A DNA stretch of 64,000 nt from JAEINY01 sp942490535. Lineage in GTDB: Bacteria > Bacteroidota > Bacteroidia > Bacteroidales > Marinilabiliaceae. The notes under the pieces are model-generated. The model was not told the origin of the DNA. It did not search any database and was given only the letters and a program-made list of their open reading frames with translations. The DNA is taken from NCBI GenBank assembly GCA_942490535.1, contig CALNXQ010000004.1:1-64000 (forward strand), in the 5' to 3' direction. A program made the position numbers and the translations under genes. Positions 9,818-17,988 of the stretch are shown here, in pieces. How positions within the stretch are numbered: the first letter of the stretch is position 1; each line of letters opens with the position of its first letter.

Positions 9818-9913
9818 TAATTCAAGTATCAAGTTTCAAAAAAAAAGCATCAATTCAGAATAGCGTATTCATTCTCTACTTTATCTGCAATTTGAGAGTT
9901 GGCAAATGAATGA

Positions 9914-10951
9914 TCAGTAACTCATCTCATCCAGTTTCACCTTTCCCCGAAATGTTTTATACACAAAAATGGTATAGCCCAATACCAGTGGCGTGCCGAT
10001 AGCTGTAATGATCAGCATAATTCGCAACGCTTTGGTGGACGAGGCGGCATGGTAGATGTCAATGTGGTGTTGGGGATCAACTGATGACAATAGCATATTG
10101 GGGTATAGCTCAATGGCTACCAACACCAGTAGCAAGCTGATGGTGATTGAAGAAAAGAGAAAAGCCTGTAAATACTTGCGTTTACTGGCCAGGCGTGGCA
10201 CATTGGCAATGCTGAGGAAAACAAGTATCGGTACCCCGAATAGCACCGGATTTTGTTGGAATTTATCGGAGAGGTGTGGCATGAACAATAGGGTGTAAAG
10301 GGTGGTAATGGCATAACAGACAAAGAAGAACCGCATACCATTTTTTAACAGAATGGTGAGTTTGGCATATAAGCGTCCTTCTGTTTTAAGCAAGAGATAG
10401 ATGGCTCCGTGCATCATGAAGAGCGATAAGGTGGTCAGTCCGGTCATGATGGCATAGGGATTAAGAAACTCAAAAAAGCCGCCCCCCAGGTAATCATAGT
10501 TTTCCCCAATGGCGATGCCTTGCAATACATTACCCAATACCACACCCAGCAGAAAGGCCAGCATGATGCTGGAAACAGCGTAGGAGATATCCCATGTTTT
10601 TTTCCACCACACCATTTCTTCTTTGCCTCTGAACTCAATGGCAATGGCCCGGAAGATGATAAACATTAAAAAGAGCATGAAGGGGATGTAGAGCGAAGAA
10701 AAGAAGGTGGCATACATTACCGGAAAGCCCGCAAATAAGGCACCCCCGCCAATCACCAGCCATACTTCGTTGCCATCCCACACCGGCCCCACTGCATTGA
10801 GGGCGATACGCCGGCTAGTTTCTTTTTTCAAAAACAAATGCCAGGCGCCGGCTCCAAAATCAAATCCATCCAGAATGGCGTATCCGGAAAAGAGTCCGCC
10901 TACTACTAAAAACCACCAGGTAGGGTAATCGATGCCCAAGAATGTATCCAT
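9914..10951 (-). CDS. cydB: cytochrome bd ubiquinol oxidase subunit II
   Basis: 345 aa, multi-pass inner-membrane subunit of the bd-type terminal oxidase, which reduces oxygen to water with quinol at high affinity. It begins WWFLVVGGLFSGYAILDGFDFG, the usual CydB first helix with a conserved acidic pair, followed by GPVWDGNEVW. It lies 59 bp after cydA and is surely cotranscribed. No cydX-like small frame is evident after it, and no cydDC assembly genes are in the window. Confidence 0.95.
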   Translation of the reverse strand: MDTFLGIDYPTWWFLVVGGLFSGYAILDGFDFGAGAWHLFLKKETSRRIALNAVGPVWDGNEVWLVIGGGALFAGFPVMYATFFSSLYIPFMLFLMFIIFRAIAIEFRGKEEMVWWKKTWDISYAVSSIMLAFLLGVVLGNVLQGIAIGENYDYLGGGFFEFLNPYAIMTGLTTLSLFMMHGAIYLLLKTEGRLYAKLTILLKNGMRFFFVCYAITTLYTLLFMPHLSDKFQQNPVLFGVPILVFLSIANVPRLASKRKYLQAFLFSSITISLLLVLVAIELYPNMLLSSVDPQHHIDIYHAASSTKALRIMLIITAIGTPLVLGYTIFVYKTFRGKVKLDEMSY

Positions 10952-11010
10952 AGTGCGAGGTATTTCTAATTTATTTCTTTTTCAATCAGATGTGTTTTTC
11001 ATCCAAAATA

Positions 11011-12387
11011 TCAATTCATAAATGTGCCTGCAATATCCTTCGTGAGGGGCCGGTCACTCTCTTCAGTTTCGTCAAACGGACCGTTTTTGATCTTGCGATC
11101 GAGCAGATATACGAACAAGACAAATAAGAGGGTGTATACCAAAAAGAAGAGGACCAGTGAGAAGTAAATCTGATTCTCGGTTACGTTCAGAGAGAAGGCG
11201 TCTGAAGTTCTCAGTAAGCCGTAGACGACCCAAGGTTGACGGCCCATTTCCGCGGCAAACCAACCCACCTGGTTGGCTATTTGTGGTAAGATGGCCCCAA
11301 ACACAAATAGCCAGAGTAACCATTTGTATTTAAATAATTGTCCGCGCCACCAAAGAAAGCAGCTCAATAGGGTGAGGCCGATCATGGCCATGCCCAGGAT
11401 CACCATGAGGTGATAGAACTGGAAGACCGCATTGACCTGTCCGGGTTGTTCATCCTGCGCAAAGGCATTGAGTCCGGTCACTGGGGTGTTAAAGTCATAA
11501 TTAAGTAAGAAGGAAAGACCGCCTGGTATTTTTAAGCCAACCACTTTTTGATTGTCCTGATCGACCCAGCCCAATAGATACATATCAGCCGGAGCGGAGG
11601 CTTCAAAATGTCCTTCCAAAGCGGCCAGCTTAGCAGGCTGATTGACGGCCACGCCTTCGGCTGATTTATGACCAGTGGCAAATTGCCCAATGGAAAATAC
11701 GGTAGCGACGATCAGCGCTATTTTAAAGGCACGTTTTGAAATATCGACATACCTTTTCTTTAGGATGTAATAGCCGTGCACGCTCAATACCAAAAAGGCG
11801 CCCGATAGAATGGCTCCCAGCCAAACATGTAGAATGCGGTCCACACTGGACGGATTAAATATCATGGCCCAAAAATCCGTGATCTCTGCCCGGGCCATTA
11901 AGCCATCGCCCACAATGTGATAACCGGTGGGTGTTTGTTGCCAGCTGTTGGCAACAACTATCCACACAGCTGAGAACATGGAGCCAAAAAACACACCAAT
12001 GGTGGCTATTAAGTGGGTGCGGGGTTTCACACGGTTCCAGCCGAAGAGCAGAATACCCAGGAAACCACTTTCCAGGGCAAAGGCAAAGATGCCTTCAGCG
12101 GCCAGGGCACTGCCAAACACATCGCCTACATAGCGGGAGTAGGCTGCCCAATTGGTGCCAAACTCAAATTCCATCACAATGCCGGTGACCACGCCAATAC
12201 CAAAGGTGAGGGCAAAAATCTTGGTCCAGAATTTAGCCAGTATGTGATATTCCGGTTTACGGGTGCGAATAAAGAGACTCTCGAAAATGACCATGAGCAG
12301 GCCAATACCGATGCTCAGCGGTGGATAGATGTAATGAAAGGCAATGGTAAATGCAAATTGCAGACGCGCCAGGATTTCTACTTCCAT
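11011..12387 (-). CDS. cydA: cytochrome bd ubiquinol oxidase subunit I
   Basis: 458 aa, the heme-carrying subunit of cytochrome bd. His18 in AFHYIYPP is the expected ligand of the high-spin heme, and GRQPWVVYGLLRT near residue 390 is a family signature. The quinol-binding loop (near KLAALEGHFE) is of the short type, since the protein is shorter than the 520-aa E. coli form. It is first in a two-gene operon with cydB. The presence of bd oxidase suits micro-oxic life and fits the rubrerythrin genes further on. Confidence 0.95.
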   Translation of the reverse strand: MEVEILARLQFAFTIAFHYIYPPLSIGIGLLMVIFESLFIRTRKPEYHILAKFWTKIFALTFGIGVVTGIVMEFEFGTNWAAYSRYVGDVFGSALAAEGIFAFALESGFLGILLFGWNRVKPRTHLIATIGVFFGSMFSAVWIVVANSWQQTPTGYHIVGDGLMARAEITDFWAMIFNPSSVDRILHVWLGAILSGAFLVLSVHGYYILKKRYVDISKRAFKIALIVATVFSIGQFATGHKSAEGVAVNQPAKLAALEGHFEASAPADMYLLGWVDQDNQKVVGLKIPGGLSFLLNYDFNTPVTGLNAFAQDEQPGQVNAVFQFYHLMVILGMAMIGLTLLSCFLWWRGQLFKYKWLLWLFVFGAILPQIANQVGWFAAEMGRQPWVVYGLLRTSDAFSLNVTENQIYFSLVLFFLVYTLLFVLFVYLLDRKIKNGPFDETEESDRPLTKDIAGTFMN

Positions 12388-12518
12388 GATTGTTGAGTTA
12401 AGGGATTATTAATCTGACAGAACGACTCTATAAATTTAAACTTTTTTACCAAGTAATCAATGCGAGAAAGTAGAAAGGGAAAGATACAATAAAAGTGCCT
12501 GGACTCAATAGCGACAAT

Positions 12519-12545
12519 ACCCCAGAAACATGAATTTTCTGGGGT
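12519..12545. terminator. hairpin between amtB and cydA
   Basis: Perfect 10-bp stem ACCCCAGAAA (12519-12528) with TTTCTGGGGT (12536-12545). It follows amtB by about 50 bp on the minus strand. The tail after the stem is only weakly T-rich, so strength is uncertain. Confidence 0.55.
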
Positions 12546-12593
12546 AAGGAGTACTATAATTAACGGTAATAAATAAGCTAGTTGTTAAGATGC

Positions 12594-13808
12594 TTACAAA
12601 GCACCTTCATCATAGGCTTTTTCACCATGAAGGGCATGGTCCAGGCCAAGGTCTTCATGTTCTTCACTCACTTTTACAGGTGTAAATTTATTAATAATCA
12701 CCAGCATCAGATAGGTGAAGATGAATGCATAAACGGCACTAATCGCCACAGCAGCTAATTCTTTCATGAAAAAGGCAACGTCCCCTTCAAGTAATCCACT
12801 TTGATTATTAATGGCTTTCGAAGCAAAGACACCCAGTAAGATGGTGCCAAATACACCACCCATGCCGTGAACACCCCACACATCCAGGGCATCATCCCAG
12901 CCCAGTTTATTCTTAAACTGAACGGCAACATAACACATGGCCCCTGCAATAATACCAATAGGCATGGCGGCCCATAAAGGTACGAATCCGGCGGCCGGCG
13001 TGATGGTTGCCAATCCGGCGACAGCACCTGTCAACAGACCAATGAATTTGGGTTTTCCTTCGCGGTTCCATTCAATCACCAACCAGGTAATGGCAGCAAA
13101 GGAAGCAGCGATATCCGTATTCAGAAAGGCCAGTGTGGAAATATAGTCGACGTCTAATTCGCTGCCGGCGTTGAAGCCATCCCATCCAAACCAGAGTAAA
13201 ACAGTACCAATGGCGACCAATGGAATGCTATTGGGAGAGGATGCGCGGTCACGGCGTTTTCCCACATAAATAACAGAAGCTAATGCTGCAAAACCCGCTG
13301 TGGCATGCACAACTACGCCACCTGCAAAATCAAGCACACCCCATTCAGCAAGCAGACCACCACCCCAAATCATGTGAACAAAGGGATAATACACAAATAA
13401 TTGCCACAATACCAAAAAGATAAGATAGGCTTTGAAGGTCACACGGTTCACAAAAGCACCGGTGATTAATGCCGGTGTAATGATGGCAAACATCATTTGA
13501 TACGCAATAAAGATATAGGTTGGGAGTTTACCTTCGGGTCCGAAACCCTCATCAAATGGAATGTTGTTTAAGAAGGCCAGGTCCAGGTTGCCGATTATAC
13601 CGCCTTCACCGCCACTAAAGCATAAGGAATAACCCATGGTCACCCACATAATGGTTGTGATACCAAGTGATACGAAGGTTTGCATCATGACGCCCAGGAT
13701 GTTCCGCTTGCCGGCTAAGCCGCCGTAGAAGAACGCCAAACCAGGTGTCATAAGCATCACCAGACTCGTACAAAGAATCATAAAAGTTGTTGATCCGGAA
13801 TTTAGCAT
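12594..13808 (-). CDS. amtB: ammonium transporter (Amt family)
   Basis: 404 aa with about 11 membrane helices. It conducts ammonium/ammonia into the cell. Visible family features are GLAFFYGGL near residue 26, the first pore histidine in FVHMIWGGG, the signature DFAGGVVVHATAGFAAL, and the second pore histidine in VWGVHGMGG. No glnB/glnK gene follows it, although such pairing is common. Upstream on the same strand is the decayed tail of a porin gene, which in related bacteria often sits with amtB. Confidence 0.95.
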   Translation of the reverse strand: MLNSGSTTFMILCTSLVMLMTPGLAFFYGGLAGKRNILGVMMQTFVSLGITTIMWVTMGYSLCFSGGEGGIIGNLDLAFLNNIPFDEGFGPEGKLPTYIFIAYQMMFAIITPALITGAFVNRVTFKAYLIFLVLWQLFVYYPFVHMIWGGGLLAEWGVLDFAGGVVVHATAGFAALASVIYVGKRRDRASSPNSIPLVAIGTVLLWFGWDGFNAGSELDVDYISTLAFLNTDIAASFAAITWLVIEWNREGKPKFIGLLTGAVAGLATITPAAGFVPLWAAMPIGIIAGAMCYVAVQFKNKLGWDDALDVWGVHGMGGVFGTILLGVFASKAINNQSGLLEGDVAFFMKELAAVAISAVYAFIFTYLMLVIINKFTPVKVSEEHEDLGLDHALHGEKAYDEGAL

Positions 13809-13915
13809 GATTTTTCTTGATTAGTTACTGCTTGGTGTTGGTCTTCCGGGAGATACGGATTACTTTTGAATTCCGGGGTAAGCATGGAAGTCCAACTAAT
13901 GTCTATGTATCTTCT

Positions 13916-14215
13916 TTAGAAGGAAATCCCTACTACATAAAATACTTTCTCTGCTTGTGGGTTGGTAATTAATGAAAGACTCACCGGTACTGAAAACTGA
14001 TCGGTAATTTGAATCTCTTTGGAGGCTGTCAAACCCAGATTCACAATTCCACTGCCAGACCCATAGAATCCATTTTCGCCCACATAACCCGTTTGCGCAT
14101 CGGCTTTCTTAGGATTTTCAGATTCGCTCCTAAAAATGTATTGATGCTGATGTGGTTGATACTTGTGGCGTATCCCAGTTCAATGTAGGTAGAGTACTGA
14201 ATGCCATCTTGACAC
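13916..14215 (-). pseudogene. outer-membrane porin gene remnant (3' end)
   Basis: Read on the minus strand, one frame gives STYIELGYATSINHIS and TFLGANL; after a frame change near 14110 another frame gives KKADAQTGYVGENG and then runs through GIVNLGLTAS to the end VFYVVGISF and a stop at 13916-13918. The beta-strand pattern and terminal Phe are those of an outer-membrane barrel. The 5' part is gone: at about 14215 the sequence changes into a sensor gene. The resemblance to the putative porins often placed before amtB is from memory. Frameshift and truncation make it non-functional. Confidence 0.6.
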
Positions 14216-14960
14216 CTGTCGTATTTACTTTAGTGTTATACACCGAATTTTCGTGAAAATGCGATGAGCTGCGCATGAGGTAATCATCGCCCACCAGGTA
14301 GGCCTCGCCCGATTCACCCAAACCGTTATACCGGTTGGTGTCGAACATGATTTGGTTGATGGCATCCATAGCTATTTCAAGCAGCAGACATCCTTGGTCC
14401 GCTTGGTTGGTTTGTCCCACGCGCACCCCAATGACCAGTCTTTCTTTTTTCAGGCCCTCTTCGCTTTTAAATTCTTTCAACAAAACCGTTTCACTTTGGA
14501 GTAGTTGAGCTTGAAAGTCTTTCAGATGGTTATAGAGGGAAGCCGGTGCCTGCTGGAAATGCGTTTGATCCGCTTGGTGGAAGGGATAGGTAAAGATCTG
14601 CTCGCCTTTCATCAGGATCAGCTTGTCGTACACCTGACTGGCTTCCAGATAGGCTTTCAGGTAGTGGTTGAACCGCTCCTCCAGTTGGGGGTCGAAAGGC
14701 GAAGGGGTGGTTTGTAGAGATTAAAAAATAGCCTGGAGATCTTCCGTATTGATCAGGTTGCTTACCTCCTTTTGGCGCTGGCCAAAAAAGTTTTCGATGC
14801 GGTTCTTTTTCTCAACCCGTACGGACGTGAGCTGGTCAAAGGTCCGTTTCATGAGGGCTTCTTTTGTTTTGGAATAGGAATAATAGCTCACCAGGAAAGT
14901 CGCCAACGCAATTAATGCAATGAAGTAAATCCCCAGTTTCTTTGACACCGATAGCCGCAT
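14216..14960 (-). pseudogene. membrane sensor protein gene remnant (5' end)
   Basis: The start MRLSVSKKLGIYFIAL is a membrane helix followed by a coiled region. An in-frame TAA at 14721-14723 breaks the gene after DLQAIF, and the same frame then continues with PSPFDPQLEERFNHYL, through GLGESGEAYLVGDDYLMRSS, a pattern known from extracellular sensor domains of bacterial kinases and chemoreceptors. The frame runs on to 14130 only because it crosses into porin DNA in the wrong frame. The kinase or output part is missing, so one nonsense mutation and a large deletion have destroyed it. Confidence 0.7.
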
Positions 14961-15240
14961 GATGTGAATTGATTTTTAAGGGAGTGAAAATACATATTTT
15001 ATTGAAACATGGTTGGGTATTAATTTAGAATCCTTCTGTTATTGAGCTCTTAATAAATGGCGCGTATCCATGGTTAGGGTAACTGTGTTAAACCACATTG
15101 GGGCATTGTATCCGGCCCGTTTGTCGGCAATTTTTAATATTGACAGTTGCTCCGATGCACTGTATATTTAGAACAGGTGCACGAGCATGTGCAAAATAAC
15201 ATATTACCCATAATACTAATAATTACTAATTCTATAAAAT

Positions 15241-15777
15241 ATGGCTGAGATACGCGGAAACATTATCGCCCTAACCGGAAGCTTGATGAGTCTCTACCCT
15301 GAGGTTCAACAGAAAGCGGATGATATATTATTCAAAGAATCAGGTAAACATTGGAAGGAACTTACCATTGATGATTGGCTTGACACACGCATGTGGGATG
15401 TGTTTATGAAGGCCTATGCTGAAGGTTCGTTCTCAGGGGAAAAGGCCTTAGTTACTCTTGGTAGGCGAATTTATCCAACCATCAAAAAAGCAAATCAAAT
15501 TCCTCCTGAGATTAACACACCATTGAAGATGTTAAAATTCGAAGGGGACGGTTTTTTAATATATCACCGAGGCTCTGATATTAAGCCCAGAACGTTTTTG
15601 CGCCTTGAGGAAGGAGATGTGTTAGTGGATGCTCCTTCACCAGGCTACAATTGCAAAGTGATCGAAGGTGTTTTTATGGGTATAGTGGAGATGTTTGGTA
15701 TTGCAAATGTAAAAGTAAACCAAACAAAATGCGTGAAAAACGGGGGCAATACGTGTGAATACCACATTACATGGTAG
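15241..15777 (+). CDS. V4R-like / heme-NO-binding-associated protein
   Basis: 178 aa, cytosolic, no signal peptide. The C-terminal third holds a pattern Cys-x-V-I-E-G with a later C-x(6)-G-x(2)-C-E-Y-H-I-x-W, which resembles the small-molecule-binding V4R domain. The N-terminal part (WKELTIDDWLDTRMWDVF, GRRIYPTI) resembles DUF2378-type proteins. The ligand is unknown. The ATG at 15241 follows an A/T-rich leader, and a strong terminator follows the gene. It is a single-gene unit next to the orphan nuclease on the opposite strand. I am fairly sure it is real, less sure of the family. Confidence 0.6.
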   Translation: MAEIRGNIIALTGSLMSLYPEVQQKADDILFKESGKHWKELTIDDWLDTRMWDVFMKAYAEGSFSGEKALVTLGRRIYPTIKKANQIPPEINTPLKMLKFEGDGFLIYHRGSDIKPRTFLRLEEGDVLVDAPSPGYNCKVIEGVFMGIVEMFGIANVKVNQTKCVKNGGNTCEYHITW

Positions 15778-15865
15778 AATTAACTTTTTGTAGTGGTTAC
15801 GTGCCTTGTCAGACAGAGAATCATTCAAACAAGCCAATTATGATGGATTGGTAATTACAAAATAA

Positions 15866-15889
15866 GGGTGAAAGTCGCTGCTTTCACCC
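15866..15889 (+). terminator. terminator after V4R-like gene
   Basis: Perfect 9-bp stem GGGTGAAAG (15866-15874) with CTTTCACCC (15881-15889), then TTTTT after one C. A close relative of this hairpin lies at 21663-21685. Confidence 0.8.
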
Positions 15890-15906
15890 CTTTTTGTGTT
15901 CATTTT

Positions 15907-16953
15907 TTAATTCAAGTGTCGCAATACTGTATCCAATAACTTATCAGTGTGATTGTAAATATCATCAAGGGTCTCGATGGCCATGCGCTCTTCTTTTTTG
16001 TTTTCATCGAACAGACCGAGGTATTTCTTACTGCCATTCAAATGTAATCGGCAGATCGGTTTGCGATTATTGTCATCTACCAAAATGCCGAAATACGATT
16101 GAGTATCCCGGTACACCACACGGTTGGCATCAATTTTTGTTCTAACAATGGAGCGAACAATGTAGTAACCTTCTATCTCTTCTTGAGTGGTTTCAACTTT
16201 ACTTTCCTCTACACTTTCTACCACCTCTTCAACTGGTGCTTCTTCTTTTTTCAAGGCCGAATGCAGGCGATCGTTGACAATCTCTTTAATGGATTGGTTA
16301 GTCGCTTTCTTAACAATCTCGGTGAGCTGCTCCAGTACTTTCGTTGTGATTTTCCCGGTATAGATTTGTCGGCCAAAGAACTTGACAAACTCTTCGGATG
16401 GATCATTTAACTCCTTTTCAAGTATTTCCTTAATGGCAGAGGAGTATTTAAGTTCACTGGCTGTATTAATAATCTTATCAATGTCGAAGGCACTCTTTTG
16501 AAACTTCTTCAATTCATTGATTTCGTATTCTTTCAGATTTTCGAAGTCCAGGACCAGGAAGGGTTCATCATCCATCTTATTGCTTTCAACAAGGTCGGTA
16601 TAGAATCGATATTCAATACCATTGGTCAATAAACTAAATCTTGCCTGAGTCACATGAAAATAGCGGTGTAATTGTGAATTGTGCACATCCAGATTTTCTT
16701 TCCAGTGTTTACATTCAATGATGAGGATGGGTGTGTTCTCCTGTAAAATGGCATAGTCTACTTTTTCTCCTTTTTTAGTGCCGATATCTGCCACATATTC
16801 CGGGATGACTTCGAGAGGATTAAATACATCATAACCCAGTAGTTGAATAAAAGGCATGATCAGTCCGTTTTTGGTAGCTTCTTCTGTCTGTAGATTGGGC
16901 TTAAGGGTTTTAACTCTTTCGGTAAAAGATTTTAGATGGTTTAAAAAGTCCAT
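15907..16953 (-). CDS. orphan HsdR-N-type nuclease domain protein
   Basis: 348 aa. The N-terminal part (about 1-170) matches the type I restriction enzyme R-protein N-terminal domain: EKVDYAILQ followed by ILIIECKHW gives the PD-(D/E)xK-like acidic-Glu-Lys set, and LLTNGIEYRFY follows as usual. The middle is helical and acidic (EEVVESVEESKVE), and the C-terminus (about 262-348) is a small beta-rich domain. There is no helicase motor, methylase or specificity subunit nearby, so it is not a working type I system. It lies just before the 22-bp core array and the HU-like gene. Role unknown; a DNA-defence or repair role is only inference. Confidence 0.75.
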   Translation of the reverse strand: MDFLNHLKSFTERVKTLKPNLQTEEATKNGLIMPFIQLLGYDVFNPLEVIPEYVADIGTKKGEKVDYAILQENTPILIIECKHWKENLDVHNSQLHRYFHVTQARFSLLTNGIEYRFYTDLVESNKMDDEPFLVLDFENLKEYEINELKKFQKSAFDIDKIINTASELKYSSAIKEILEKELNDPSEEFVKFFGRQIYTGKITTKVLEQLTEIVKKATNQSIKEIVNDRLHSALKKEEAPVEEVVESVEESKVETTQEEIEGYYIVRSIVRTKIDANRVVYRDTQSYFGILVDDNNRKPICRLHLNGSKKYLGLFDENKKEERMAIETLDDIYNHTDKLLDTVLRHLN

Positions 16954-17259
16954 TGAAATAATTTTTAGGGTGAAATACTGATTTGGTTATTATTAATGAG
17001 GAAAGATACTGTTTCTCAATATCAAAAAATATCCATTTTCGGCAAAAATGAGTTGTGCCTACTTTTGTGCACTTGGGTCATCCGGGAGATGCATTGATTT
17101 ATTCCATTTCTATTAGAATTCAGCGCGGTTACGGGTTGTGCTATTACATAGTCATCATCCATGGGTTATCACCCACGGTTATTATTGTATTACCACTTTG
17201 TGGCGAGAGATTTTGAATAGTACATACCTGAAATGGAAGTGTCTTTCTTTTTTGCCTAG
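16954..17259. other. intergenic leader region before the 22-bp array
   Basis: No supported gene. It should hold the promoter of the nuclease gene. An imperfect hairpin, CCATGGGT (17159-17166) with ACCCACGG (17171-17178), lies about 80 bp before the array. Confidence 0.4.
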
Positions 17260-17465
17260 TATGGCTCGCGTAAATGCTAATGACGTGTGCTTTGGAAGCA
17301 GATCACACGTGCCCCCAATCCAAACCACGTGTGAAGTGGATGAAAGTCACGTGTGGTTTCGACCCAAACCACACGTGGTTTTAAGGTAAATCACGTGTGG
17401 TTCGCGGGCATCTCACGTGTGGTCAGGAGATATGTCATGTGTGAGGAGTGTAAAGAGAAACGGCG
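17260..17465. repeat. array of 8-bp cores at exact 22-bp spacing (array 1)
   Basis: Eight cores start at 17282, 17304, 17326, 17348, 17370, 17392, 17414 and 17436. They read GACGTGTG, CACACGTG, CACGTGTG, CACGTGTG, CACACGTG, CACGTGTG, CACGTGTG, CATGTGTG. CACACGTG is the reverse complement of CACGTGTG, so units occur in both orientations. The 14-bp spacers differ from each other. A leader unit (17260-17281, ending AATGCTAAT) and a terminal unit starting AAACGGCG at 17458 are in the same register. Neighbouring inverted units can pair, for example 17348-17359 with 17366-17377 (12 bp). I do not recognise the family. The period is not a multiple of three, so it is not coding. Confidence 0.85.
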
Positions 17466-17494
17466 CCGGGTGAATGGATCACCTAACGCCGTTT
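17458..17494 (+). other. two-tier hairpin closing array 1
   Basis: Outer stem AAACGGCG (17458-17465) with CGCCGTTT (17487-17494), inner stem GGTGA (17469-17473) with TCACC (17479-17483). It begins exactly at the terminal array unit and could be a terminator or a folded RNA end, but there is no strong T-run. Confidence 0.6.
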
Positions 17495-17604
17495 CATGGC
17501 CTTAGTCAAATCAAATTATGACAAAGGATTTTATAATGCAATCATTGACGGGAGCAGTGGTACTGCCAACAAAACCAAAAAAACAGGTCCTGCCCCTTTT
17601 GAAT

Positions 17605-17988
17605 CTATTGTTTACTGAAACCGGCATCTTGCATGGCCTTCAGAATTCGCGGGCCGGGCCGGTAATTCACGCTGACCTTTTTAATGGAATTAGAGGTTAC
17701 TTTTTTCGGATCATCTTCCGCACGGCTGCTGATGGCCGGATAGAGTGTGCCTAACTTCTCCAGGCGGATAATGTTGCTCTGGGACAGTTTGGCTTGCACC
17801 ACATTTTCAAGGGCAATGATCACACCCTTGATGTCAGATTCCGATAAGGCGCTGAATTTCTCAATCTCCTGCACCAGATCGTCTACCGTCACTTCACCGG
17901 CGTAAACTACACTGGCATAGTGTTTCTTTTCTCCTCCACCCACTACTCCGGGTTGTCCTTTTTCTATGTTCTTATATTTAATTGACAT
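17605..17988 (-). CDS. HU-like DNA-binding protein
   Basis: 127 aa from MSIKYKNIEKGQPG; the frame is open 19 codons further up but this ATG gives the usual Bacteroidota HU-related start. The body follows the HU fold: HYASVVYAGEVTVDDLVQEI, a helix with SDIKGVIIALE, then RLEKLGTLYPAISS and a C-terminal NYRPGPRIL. Proteins of this kind bind and bend DNA without strong sequence preference. It lies 110 bp beyond the hairpin that ends array 1, on the opposite strand, so its 3' end faces the array. Whether it binds the array is unknown. Confidence 0.85.
   Translation of the reverse strand: MSIKYKNIEKGQPGVVGGGEKKHYASVVYAGEVTVDDLVQEIEKFSALSESDIKGVIIALENVVQAKLSQSNIIRLEKLGTLYPAISSRAEDDPKKVTSNSIKKVSVNYRPGPRILKAMQDAGFSKQ

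Noticed and set aside
9763..9825. N-terminal extension of IMP dehydrogenase (21 codons)
   Set aside because: It overlaps the guaB promoter and breaks the residue numbering and start expected of the family.
15907..16953. Complete type I restriction system
   Set aside because: Only the nuclease-like N-terminal domain is present; no helicase motor, HsdM or HsdS gene is found in the window.
17138..17389. 83-codon plus-strand frame over array 1
   Set aside because: It crosses the array in a period that is not a multiple of three, has unlikely composition and no family; chance frame.
17260..17465. CRISPR array
   Set aside because: The conserved core is 8 bp, the spacer 14 bp, units flip orientation, and there are no cas genes. 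It does not fit any CRISPR type.
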